Below are positions 1 to 6,123 of a stretch of DNA of 15,555 nt, piece by piece. The DNA is from JBOFCS01 sp051646185 (lineage in GTDB: Bacteria; Actinomycetota; Actinomycetes; Mycobacteriales; Mycobacteriaceae), in contig JBOFCS010000137.1 in NCBI GenBank assembly GCA_051646185.1, forward strand, positions 1-15,555, read 5' to 3'. Made by a program: the position numbers and the translations under genes. The first letter of the stretch is position 1. The number at the start of each line of letters is the position of its first letter. Below the pieces are notes generated by a model. The model did not search any database. It was not told the origin of the DNA and was given only the letters and a program-made list of their open reading frames with translations.

Positions 1-201
1 CCTGCTAAGAATGATCCTTAAGCCAGCACCTGAGCCAAACTAGCAGGGCTCTTACAGCTTTGACCGGGAACCCCGTCATATATTTCCGGTAAGACTCCCC
101 ATGAGATTGATATAGGTTCAACGCCCACCGTGGTTACTGGAAACCATGTTAATAGCTGCAGCGACGGCAGTTCATTGTCCAATCCATAACAAGACTCCGG
201 T
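1..201. other. Non-coding gap downstream of the alk operon
   Basis: No long ORF is present on either strand. On the minus strand the gap probably holds the leader of the next gene outside the window (sahH if mycobacterial order is kept). It contains an imperfect palindrome at 61-78, TGACCGGGAACCCCGTCA, with one central mismatch pair, and the short candidate leader ORF at 149-187. No convincing U-tract terminator follows the TetR gene, so read-through into the next gene is possible. No recognisable riboswitch was seen, but this was judged by eye only. Confidence 0.4.
149..187 (-). CDS. Possible 12-residue leader peptide with two Cys (tentative)
   Basis: This short reading frame, MDWTMNCRRCSY, starts 15 nt after the TetR stop codon. 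It has a plausible Shine-Dalgarno, GGAG (complement of 194-197), seven bases before the ATG. A small inverted repeat (TGGTT/AACCA, 131-146) follows the stop codon. In mycobacteria the next gene on this strand is sahH (adenosylhomocysteinase), and short Cys-containing leader peptides before sulphur-metabolism genes are known in actinobacteria. That role here is inference: there are only two Cys codons and the downstream gene lies outside the window. It could be a chance ORF. Confidence 0.2.
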   Translation of the reverse strand: MDWTMNCRRCSY

Positions 202-885
202 TTAAATATCCCGAACTGCCCTTTTTTCTAAAATCTGATCAATGAAAGGAGCAATGATCTGCGCAAGATCTTGGGCCACGTCTCGACCAAATTCCGGTGG
301 CATGGAAATGTAACTAATCGCCTGCCGCACAATGGCTCTGCTGAGAATTGTCGATTCATCTGCTGATGCTTGTATCCACCCACGCGACAAAGTTTCTTCC
401 AAGCGGCTACCCGCCCGCTCTATCAGTGGAGCACTATCTGTAGTAATTAACCGCAATAGATCCGGTTTGGCCTCACCCGATAACAAAGATAACACCAACG
501 GATCGGTAGCAATCTGCGAGAAAAAACTTCGGAAAGCCTCCACTAACGCCGTATACGCATTACCGATATTTCGATAAACCGCCACATCGACTGCATCCAC
601 CAAAATGTCCACAAGGCGAAGCGCGTATGCATTAGCAAGACCTTGCCGGGACTTAAATTCGTTATAGACAGTCTGCCGACTAACCCCAGCTTCGGTAGCA
701 ACGGCAGCCATGGTGACCTGTGCCCAATCTTTTGTTGTCAGCAAGGTCCGCATAGCATCAAGAACTGAATTACGCAGCAATAGCCGGGAAGCTTCCTGAA
801 AAGCTACCTTAGGCTGCGGATACTCCGCTGACTCTGACTCTGTCCCATCTGGCATGGCAGGAATCGTACCGGGATTAACGTCCAC
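202..885 (-). CDS. TetR-family regulator of the alkane hydroxylase operon
   Basis: This is a 227-residue TetR-type repressor. The N-terminal helix-turn-helix is at about residues 56-85 (VTMAAVATEAGVSRQTVYNE), preceded by the usual amphipathic helix. The C-terminal part is the variable ligand-binding and dimerisation domain. It starts at GTG, 3 nt after the rubB stop, and is the last gene of alkB-rubA1-rubA2-rubB-tetR, the place held by AlkU/AlkX-type regulators in Rhodococcus and Dietzia. Family knowledge suggests repression of alkB relieved by an alkane-derived fatty acid or acyl-CoA; this is inference here. A likely operator is the palindrome at 3846-3865. The first ~30 residues are polar and probably disordered; a later ATG (residue 11) could also be the start. 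Confidence 0.85.
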   Translation of the reverse strand: MDVNPGTIPAMPDGTESESAEYPQPKVAFQEASRLLLRNSVLDAMRTLLTTKDWAQVTMAAVATEAGVSRQTVYNEFKSRQGLANAYALRLVDILVDAVDVAVYRNIGNAYTALVEAFRSFFSQIATDPLVLSLLSGEAKPDLLRLITTDSAPLIERAGSRLEETLSRGWIQASADESTILSRAIVRQAISYISMPPEFGRDVAQDLAQIIAPFIDQILEKRAVRDI

Positions 886-888
886 CAG

Positions 889-2136
889 CTATTCCGACGA
901 GGTAGAAGTAACCGAGCTCTGCACAGTAATCTCTGCTAGTGCAGTTCCTGAATCAGCCAATAATTCAACCGGAGCTTCAGGATAATTACTAATCAATTCA
1001 CGTGCTGCCCGGGTATCCTTTGGCCTACCCATTGTCACTGCAGCAACAAGTCTCCCTTCCCTTCGGCACAGAACTGTAAAATTGCGGTCCGCAATAGCAC
1101 CACGAACGATGGTGTCATCGGTTGACCGGGGCCAGCCAGCAACCTGAATATTCAGACCGTACTGTGAGGACCAGCTCCATGGAACTTCCGTGAATGCCAA
1201 TCTATTACCTAGCATTGATGCAGCGGCACTGGCTCCTTGCGCCTGTGCTGAATTCCAGTGTTCCCCCCGATAGCGATCACCGAGAATTGAATTTGGGTAG
1301 CTTGCTACATCTCCTGCAGCGAATATCCCCGAAACTGAGGTTTCAAGAAATTCATCAGTAACTATTCCTCCGTACTGCTGGTCGATAGCCAATCCCGCCC
1401 GCTGCGCTAACTCGGTATCGGGAACCATCCCAATAGCGATAACAGCTATTGGGGCTTCCCAACTACGACCATCTGCGGCAATGGCACGCACACCGGTATC
1501 GGTACTGATCAATTCCGATAAACTCGCGTTGGTATGCAAGGAAACGCCGTTCTCCTGGTGGATCTGTTCAAAGAGGGCGGAGACCTCTGTCGGCATAATC
1601 CGGCTTAGTGGAGTTGCGGCCGCCTCAATAAGGGTGACCTCAACACCTAAAGCTCGCGCCGTCGCCGCAACTTCAGCACCAATAAGACCTGCACCAATGA
1701 TGAGCACTGAACCTGCTTTAAGCAAAGCCTCACGAAGCGGTGCAGTATCACTCAACTGTCGAAGGGTGAAAACTCGATCACCGGCTTGGTGCTCAATACC
1801 TCTAGCAGTTCCGCCAGTAGCTAAAAGCAGTGCATCATAAGCTATCTCACTACCATCAGAAAGTTTAAGGACTTTCCCTTCTGCATCCAAGGACAGAACT
1901 TTGACTCCAAGACGAAGGTCAATCTGTTTGTCCGCCCAATACTCAACCGACTTAAGCGATGCTTTAGCCTCGGCCATTGTCCCGGAAAGTAGATCCTTAG
2001 ACAAAGTGGGACGTCGATACGGGAGTGCTTGTTCCTCGCCAACCAAGACCACATTACCGTCAAACCCTTGAGCTCGGAGTGTTTCAGCCGCAGTTACGCC
2101 CGCTATACCCGTACCGACGATCGCCATTGTTGTCAC
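889..2136 (-). CDS. rubB: Rubredoxin reductase (FAD-dependent, NAD(P)H:rubredoxin)
   Basis: This 415-residue flavoprotein passes electrons from NAD(P)H to rubredoxin, which reduces the AlkB di-iron centre. Sequence marks are an N-terminal FAD-binding GxGxxG (VGTGIAG, about residues 7-13), a second Rossmann motif for NAD(P)H (IIGAGLIGAE, about 146-155), and the FAD-binding GIFAAGD (about 270-276). A family-typical C-terminal domain follows. The GTG start overlaps the rubA2 stop as GTGA; an ATG three codons further in (MAIVGTG) would also leave the FAD fold intact. It sits between the rubredoxins and the TetR gene in a tightly overlapped operon. Ferredoxin reductases share this fold, but the two adjacent rubredoxins make the rubredoxin role the best choice. 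Confidence 0.92.
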   Translation of the reverse strand: MTTMAIVGTGIAGVTAAETLRAQGFDGNVVLVGEEQALPYRRPTLSKDLLSGTMAEAKASLKSVEYWADKQIDLRLGVKVLSLDAEGKVLKLSDGSEIAYDALLLATGGTARGIEHQAGDRVFTLRQLSDTAPLREALLKAGSVLIIGAGLIGAEVAATARALGVEVTLIEAAATPLSRIMPTEVSALFEQIHQENGVSLHTNASLSELISTDTGVRAIAADGRSWEAPIAVIAIGMVPDTELAQRAGLAIDQQYGGIVTDEFLETSVSGIFAAGDVASYPNSILGDRYRGEHWNSAQAQGASAAASMLGNRLAFTEVPWSWSSQYGLNIQVAGWPRSTDDTIVRGAIADRNFTVLCRREGRLVAAVTMGRPKDTRAARELISNYPEAPVELLADSGTALAEITVQSSVTSTSSE

Positions 2137-2318
2137 GCCCGAGAGACCTCGACCATCTCGAAGTCAGACTTTGCCGCCCCACAATCTGGGCAACTCCAGT
2201 CTTCCGGAATGTCAGCCCAACGCGTACCCGGGGCAATGCCATCTTCCGGCCAACCCAATGCTTCGTCATACTCAAAACTGCACTGCATGCAGCGGAATAG
2301 TTTGAAGTCAGAACTCAC
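2133..2318 (-). CDS. rubA2: Rubredoxin, AlkG2-like (second of a tandem pair)
   Basis: This 61-residue iron protein carries one Fe on four Cys: CMQC near residues 10-13 and CPDCG near 43-47, with the aromatic residues and the EDWSCPDCG block expected of rubredoxins. It carries electrons from rubredoxin reductase to AlkB. After the second CxxCG it reads AAKSDFE, without the extra residue seen in the upstream copy. This matches the AlkG2 type, which in published complementation work is the type that supports alkane hydroxylation. The start is GTG and shares one base with the rubA1 stop (TAGTG), so translation is probably coupled. The stop TGA overlaps the rubB start by 4 nt. Confidence 0.93.
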   Translation of the reverse strand: MSSDFKLFRCMQCSFEYDEALGWPEDGIAPGTRWADIPEDWSCPDCGAAKSDFEMVEVSRA

Positions 2319-2524
2319 TACTGATCTACCTTTGCCGTCGGTGACGCTACTGATGTGCTTGCGTCCATTGGCTCAAAATCTACCTTGTCACGTACTCCGC
2401 AGTCGGGGCAGAACCAATCATCAGGAATCAACGACCATGCTGTTCCTGCCGGAAAGCCCTCCCGCGGAGCACCGGCAGCTTCGCTATAGACATAACCACA
2501 ACAGGTGCATTTAAAAGAAGCCAT
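2318..2524 (-). CDS. rubA1: Rubredoxin, AlkG1-like (first of a tandem pair)
   Basis: This rubredoxin of 68 residues (from the ATG) has CTCCGY near the N terminus and DDWFCPDCG further on, giving the four Fe-binding Cys. The segment after the second motif reads VRDKVDFE, one residue longer than in the neighbouring rubredoxin and including an Arg, as described for AlkG1-type rubredoxins that do not replace AlkG2 in electron transfer to alkane hydroxylases. A polar tail rich in Ser, Thr and Ala extends the C terminus. The alkB stop overlaps the start region (GTGATG); the ATG is chosen over the GTG one codon upstream, which is also possible. GGAG lies in the end of alkB as the ribosome site. Confidence 0.92.
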   Translation of the reverse strand: MASFKCTCCGYVYSEAAGAPREGFPAGTAWSLIPDDWFCPDCGVRDKVDFEPMDASTSVASPTAKVDQ

Positions 2525-3744
2525 CACTGCTCTCCGTACTGCGCAAGAACTTTCTCACGCTTACTCGGCTGAATATTCATCAAGGATGCATCACCCTTAT
2601 AATGTTCAATAACTCTGTGGTCCATTACCTTACGCCATAACGGTGGGAAATAGGCCAAGGTGAGCATGCTGGCATAACCACTAGGCAGGTTCGGCGCACC
2701 ATCCATGCTTCGCAGTGTCTGGTACCGACGAGTGGGGTTTGCATGATGGTCGCTGTGCCGCTGCAGGTGATAGAGAAAAATATTGGTGCAAATGTGATCT
2801 GAATTCCAGCTATGTTCCGGAGCGCAACGCTCATAGCGTCCACCGGCAGTCTTCTGGCGGAGCAATCCGTAGTGCTCAACATAGTTGATGCTCTCCAATA
2901 AGGACGAACCATAGATAGCTTGGAGTATCAGAAATGGCAGTACCTCAATTCCAAAAGCTAAAGTAAGCGCACCAAAAAGCACTACAGTCATCAGCCATGC
3001 ATTGATGATGTCATTCTGGATGCTCCAGGTGCTCTTGCCGAGGCGTTGCATTCGCGCTTTTTCTAAATTCCAACCGGATACTAAACTTCCCCACACTGTT
3101 CGAGGGAAAAATACCCAGAAGCTTTCACCAAAGCGTGAGCTAGCGGGGTCTTCCGGGGTGGCAACCCGAACATGATGTCCCCGGTTATGCTCAATATAGA
3201 AGTGCCCATAAGCAGTTTGCGCCAGAGTAACTTTAGAAAGCCATCGTTCAAGTGACTCTTTTTTATGGCCCATTTCATGGGCGGTATTAATCCCAATTCC
3301 ACCCATGATCGCAATGCTAAAGGTCAATCCGATCTTAGAGATCAAACTTAGTCCGCCGTCATACCCTAACCAGCTCAAGTCATCAGCAGTCCAGAGGTAG
3401 CAGGCATACACCAAGCTAGCGAGCTGAAAGGGAATAAAGGCGTAGATGCAATACCGGTAATACTTATCGTTTTCTAACGCCTCCATGACTTCCTCTGGAG
3501 GGTTCTGCCCATCCGGGCCAAAAAAACGATCCAAAATTGGCAAGAAAATAAATACGAGAAATGGACCCAGCCATAACAGTGCCGGGGAGATAGCTTGAAG
3601 TTCCACTTTATTCAGGAGAAAGATAAGGCCGGTTGCAATGAACATTGCGGTTGGTGGAATCAAACCCAACAACCATAAGTACCTTTTTTTATCTCGCCAC
3701 TGCTCCACTTGCCCCTGCCCCTGGGGACTAACATGTGTTGCCAC
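2524..3744 (-). CDS. alkB: Integral-membrane alkane 1-monooxygenase AlkB
   Basis: This 406-residue membrane di-iron monooxygenase converts medium- or long-chain n-alkanes to 1-alkanols using O2 and electrons from rubredoxin. It shows all family His boxes: HEMGH (about 156-160), EHNRGHH (185-191) and HSDHH (330-334), plus the alkane hydroxylase signature NYVEHYG (287-293). Hydrophobic segments around 22-45, 50-70, 98-118, 135-155, 248-270 and 270-282 fit the six-helix membrane topology with His boxes on the cytoplasmic side. The start is GTG with a strong AAAGGAG Shine-Dalgarno at 3752-3758 (complement). It heads the overlapped alk operon, and its promoter region carries several inverted repeats. 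Length and motifs look intact, so the enzyme should be functional. Confidence 0.97.
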   Translation of the reverse strand: MATHVSPQGQGQVEQWRDKKRYLWLLGLIPPTAMFIATGLIFLLNKVELQAISPALLWLGPFLVFIFLPILDRFFGPDGQNPPEEVMEALENDKYYRYCIYAFIPFQLASLVYACYLWTADDLSWLGYDGGLSLISKIGLTFSIAIMGGIGINTAHEMGHKKESLERWLSKVTLAQTAYGHFYIEHNRGHHVRVATPEDPASSRFGESFWVFFPRTVWGSLVSGWNLEKARMQRLGKSTWSIQNDIINAWLMTVVLFGALTLAFGIEVLPFLILQAIYGSSLLESINYVEHYGLLRQKTAGGRYERCAPEHSWNSDHICTNIFLYHLQRHSDHHANPTRRYQTLRSMDGAPNLPSGYASMLTLAYFPPLWRKVMDHRVIEHYKGDASLMNIQPSKREKVLAQYGEQ

Positions 3745-3791
3745 TATCTACTCCTTTATCGCTAGAACTCAAGCCTCACCTTGCATGATCA

Positions 3792-3807
3792 TGTGAGGAC
3801 TATCACC
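3792..3807. promoter_or_regulatory. CRP/GlxR-like binding site
   Basis: TGTGAGGACTATCACC matches the actinobacterial CRP/GlxR pattern TGTGA-N6-TCACA in nine of ten half-site bases. It lies about 50-60 bp upstream of the alkB start and downstream of the predicted transcription start, a position suited to repression, for instance carbon-source control. It was identified from the consensus only. Confidence 0.4.
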
Positions 3808-3828
3808 ATGAACTATACGATAGATCAT
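3808..3828. promoter_or_regulatory. Second inverted repeat in the alkB leader
   Basis: Arms ATGAACTAT and ATAGATCAT (plus strand) flank a 3-bp centre ACG, with one mismatch in nine. The repeat covers the alternative -10 TATAGT and the expected transcription start area. Its sequence differs from the palindrome at 3846-3865, so it may bind a different regulator or be a secondary site. Confidence 0.4.
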
Positions 3829-3838
3829 TCAAAGTCAT

Positions 3839-3867
3839 AAATCTAGACAAATTTATAAATTTGTCAA
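3839..3867 (-). promoter_or_regulatory. Predicted sigma70-type promoter of the alk operon
   Basis: Reading the minus strand, a perfect -35 TTGACA (3867-3862) is followed after 16 bp by TAGATT (3845-3840) as -10. Transcription would start near 3833, giving a leader of about 90 nt before the alkB GTG. The spacer is filled by a perfect palindrome (3846-3865). A weaker alternative -10, TATAGT (3817-3812), lies downstream. The promoter was predicted by eye. Confidence 0.6.
3846..3865. promoter_or_regulatory. Perfect 20-bp palindrome, likely TetR operator of alkB
   Basis: GACAAATTTATAAATTTGTC is a perfect inverted repeat with no central spacer. It overlaps the last bases of the -35 TTGACA and fills the spacer to the -10 of the predicted alkB promoter, where a bound repressor would block RNA polymerase. 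A TetR gene ends the same operon, so it is the obvious candidate to bind. A terminator for the upstream transporter gene is unlikely because the stem has few G:C pairs and no U-tract follows. Confidence 0.6.
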
Positions 3868-3903
3868 AAGAATTTTGAGGACACTCCGAGAAAGCAATAT
3901 CAC

Positions 3904-4824
3904 TTAACCTGACAGACACCGATCAATATCAGGTTCTACGTAGATACTTTTGGCTGCAGGAACAACAGCACGAACTCGTACTTCAGCGGCATCAATAGCG
4001 GCAGCCACCTGTTCAAGACTGGCGCCAGAAGCAATGGCAACCTTAGCCGCAACCAACATCTCTTCGGGACCAAGGTATTGCGTCTTACAATGAATAACTC
4101 GATCAATCTGACCCGGAAGCACTAGAGCACTTAAAATCTGCTGTTCCTCTTCTGCAGTGGCGCCTTCCCCAATCAGAAGGCTCTGCATTTCAACAATCAA
4201 AATGAGCGCAATGACACCAAGCAAGATTCCAATGCACAAAGTACCAATGCCATCCCACACAGGCGCACCAGTGAGGATAGTAAGCCCTACGCCGCCTAAA
4301 GCTAAAATAAGTCCCACAAGAGCCCCGGCATCCTCAAGTAGTACCACCGGAAGCTCCGGACTACGAGAGTTGCGAATAAACCTCCACCAACTCGCCTCCC
4401 CTTTAAGGGGGCGCGATTCTACTATCGCAGTTCTAAAGCTATAGCTTTCCAAAGCTATAGCTACTAGCAAAATAACAACCGCAACTATTGGACTACTAAG
4501 CCCCTCGGGATGTCCAATCTTGTGCACACCTTCATAAATTGCAAATACTGAACCCAATGTAAATAAGACAAGGGCCACCACAAACGAATAGAAGTAGCGA
4601 CTTCTTCCATAACCAAAGGGATGTAACTCATCAGCTTGACGCTCCGCCTGCCGCTGACCAAATAACAACAATCCTTGATTAGACGTATCAGCAACAGAAT
4701 GCACCGATTCAGCAAGCATCGAAGAACTACCGGTAATGAGAAACCCGATAAATTTAGCAGCGGCAATTCCGGCATTAGCTGTCAATGCCGCAAGAATTGC
4801 CTTTTTACCACCCTGAGCAGACAC
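3904..4824 (-). CDS. Cation diffusion facilitator family metal transporter
   Basis: This 306-residue membrane protein of the CDF family exports divalent metal ions (Zn, Fe, Mn or Co; the substrate is not clear) in exchange for protons. About six hydrophobic segments are visible: near 10-32, 38-56, 80-100, 113-131, 160-183 and 194-216. A cytoplasmic C-terminal domain follows from about 225. The TM2 motif SVHSVAD (H42, D46) is the usual metal site. In TM5 the usual HxxxD is replaced by LLEDAGAL (E164, D165), as in the ZnT9-like branch. The start is GTG with AAAGGAA in the leader; a 15-bp palindrome lies just upstream. M. tuberculosis has unrelated genes between alkB and manA, so this is a lineage-specific neighbour. 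Confidence 0.85.
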   Translation of the reverse strand: MSAQGGKKAILAALTANAGIAAAKFIGFLITGSSSMLAESVHSVADTSNQGLLLFGQRQAERQADELHPFGYGRSRYFYSFVVALVLFTLGSVFAIYEGVHKIGHPEGLSSPIVAVVILLVAIALESYSFRTAIVESRPLKGEASWWRFIRNSRSPELPVVLLEDAGALVGLILALGGVGLTILTGAPVWDGIGTLCIGILLGVIALILIVEMQSLLIGEGATAEEEQQILSALVLPGQIDRVIHCKTQYLGPEEMLVAAKVAIASGASLEQVAAAIDAAEVRVRAVVPAAKSIYVEPDIDRCLSG

Positions 4825-4839
4825 GAGTTTCCTTTCAAT

Positions 4840-4854
4840 TTTTAACAGTTAAAA
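4840..4854. promoter_or_regulatory. 15-bp palindrome before the CDF transporter gene
   Basis: TTTTAACAGTTAAAA is an inverted repeat with a single central base, lying 16-30 bp upstream of the transporter GTG and just before its Shine-Dalgarno. It could be an operator for a metal-responsive repressor. It could also be a weak RNA hairpin limiting ribosome access. Confidence 0.3.
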
Positions 4855-4865
4855 TCAGTTACCAC

Positions 4866-4896
4866 AATGCTTTATCGGAATATCAGATAGAGCATT
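4866..4896 (-). terminator. Hairpin after manA, possible terminator
   Basis: Eleven-base arms (4866-4876 and 4886-4896) pair with one mismatch around a 9-nt loop and start 6 nt after the manA stop codon. The stem is A:T-rich and only a short T-run follows on the minus strand. It could be a U-tract-poor actinobacterial terminator or an mRNA 3' stability element between manA and the transporter gene. Confidence 0.4.
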
Positions 4897-4902
4897 CATG
4901 AG

Positions 4903-6123
4903 CTATCCAATCGTGGCTCGGAACACCTGAGCATACGGGGCTAAGCCTTCAACAAATACTGAGGACTCTGAAGCCGGTATCCAAACAGCAACGCCTTGAC
5001 TCACGGTAAGTTCCGCCCCTTCGGTATACACCCGTACCACTCCCTTTGTGCAGAGCAAAATCTGTGGACCGTCTTGAACGATCTCACATGCATCTGCCTC
5101 CTCTGGATTGGTTATTTCCATCCGAGACAATAAAAATTCTTTAGCAGGAGTTCGATAAAACACTTCAGCTGCAGAACCACAGGTTTGCGGCTTCAACTCC
5201 GCACTACTCACCGGAGAAAAATCAAGAACTCTCAACAACTCAGCAACATCAACATGCTTTGGAGTAAGCCCTCCACGCAGTACATTGTCTGAGTTTGCCA
5301 TAATTTCCACTGCCATACCACTGAGGTATGCATGAAGATTTCCAGCCGGAAGATAAAGACCATCACCAGGATTCAACGTAACTCGGTTAAGTAAGAGCGC
5401 ACCTAGCACACCGGCATCACCCTGGTAACTCTCACCAAGCTCCACTGTGGTCTGCACTTCAGCAGAAAATCTCCGCTGTCCTTGTGCAAGATAATCAATA
5501 CAACCAGCAATCACCTTGGGTAACAAAGCATCCAGAGTTGGCCGCGGTAAAGTGATCCAAGTCGTAAATAATGCACGCAGGCCATCAGAATCCGGCTGCC
5601 CAACAAGAAGTTCGACATAAGGTGCCAATTCAGGAATCGCCAATGCCCTCAATAAATCAATCGTTTCCGACGGCTGCCGGAAACCCGCAAGCGCTTCAAA
5701 CTGAGTGAGAGCAACAACAAGCTCCGGCTTATGGTTGTTATCTCGATAATTTCGAGTATTCGAATCAAGAGGAACCTTTAGCTCTTCCTCACGCGCAAAC
5801 CCTTCAAGAGCTTGTTGTGCGCTCGGGTGAGCCTGCAAAGAAAGCGGTTCCTCAGCCGCTAAAACCTTCAGCAGAAAAGGTAATTGGTCCCCAAAATTAC
5901 GATGACAGCGATCCCCGAGCTGGGTTATCGGGGATTCAGAAAGTAACTCTATAAGCGGTTTCTTTACCCCATCAGTAACGAGCTGCGCTGAATCTGCGTG
6001 ATGCGCCCCAAACCATAATTCTGCTTCAGGATGAGGCGAAGGAACACTGCGTCCCATTAATTGAGCAATTGCGGTCCGCGAACCCCAGGCATAGGTGCGA
6101 ATAGCCCCCTGCAAGATATTCAT
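4903..6123 (-). CDS. manA: Mannose-6-phosphate isomerase, class I
   Basis: This 406-residue cupin enzyme interconverts fructose-6-phosphate and mannose-6-phosphate with a bound Zn ion. It is the entry to GDP-mannose and so to phosphatidylinositol mannosides, lipomannan and related envelope glycans. Motifs are LSLQAHPS (Q97, H99), the class I segment NNHKPEL (about 129-135, E134), LYLPAGNLHAYLSG (H264) and NVLRGGLTPKHVD (about 280-292, with the catalytic Arg). The ATG start overlaps the stop of the upstream SIS-like gene as ATGA, so translation is probably coupled. Length is normal for the family and no breaks are seen. It matches Rv3255c in position. Confidence 0.96.
   Translation of the reverse strand: MNILQGAIRTYAWGSRTAIAQLMGRSVPSPHPEAELWFGAHHADSAQLVTDGVKKPLIELLSESPITQLGDRCHRNFGDQLPFLLKVLAAEEPLSLQAHPSAQQALEGFAREEELKVPLDSNTRNYRDNNHKPELVVALTQFEALAGFRQPSETIDLLRALAIPELAPYVELLVGQPDSDGLRALFTTWITLPRPTLDALLPKVIAGCIDYLAQGQRRFSAEVQTTVELGESYQGDAGVLGALLLNRVTLNPGDGLYLPAGNLHAYLSGMAVEIMANSDNVLRGGLTPKHVDVAELLRVLDFSPVSSAELKPQTCGSAAEVFYRTPAKEFLLSRMEITNPEEADACEIVQDGPQILLCTKGVVRVYTEGAELTVSQGVAVWIPASESSVFVEGLAPYAQVFRATIG

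Noticed and set aside
2029..2514. 161-codon plus-strand ORF opposite the rubredoxins
   Set aside because: It lies antisense to three well-supported genes with clear motifs and has no family resemblance.
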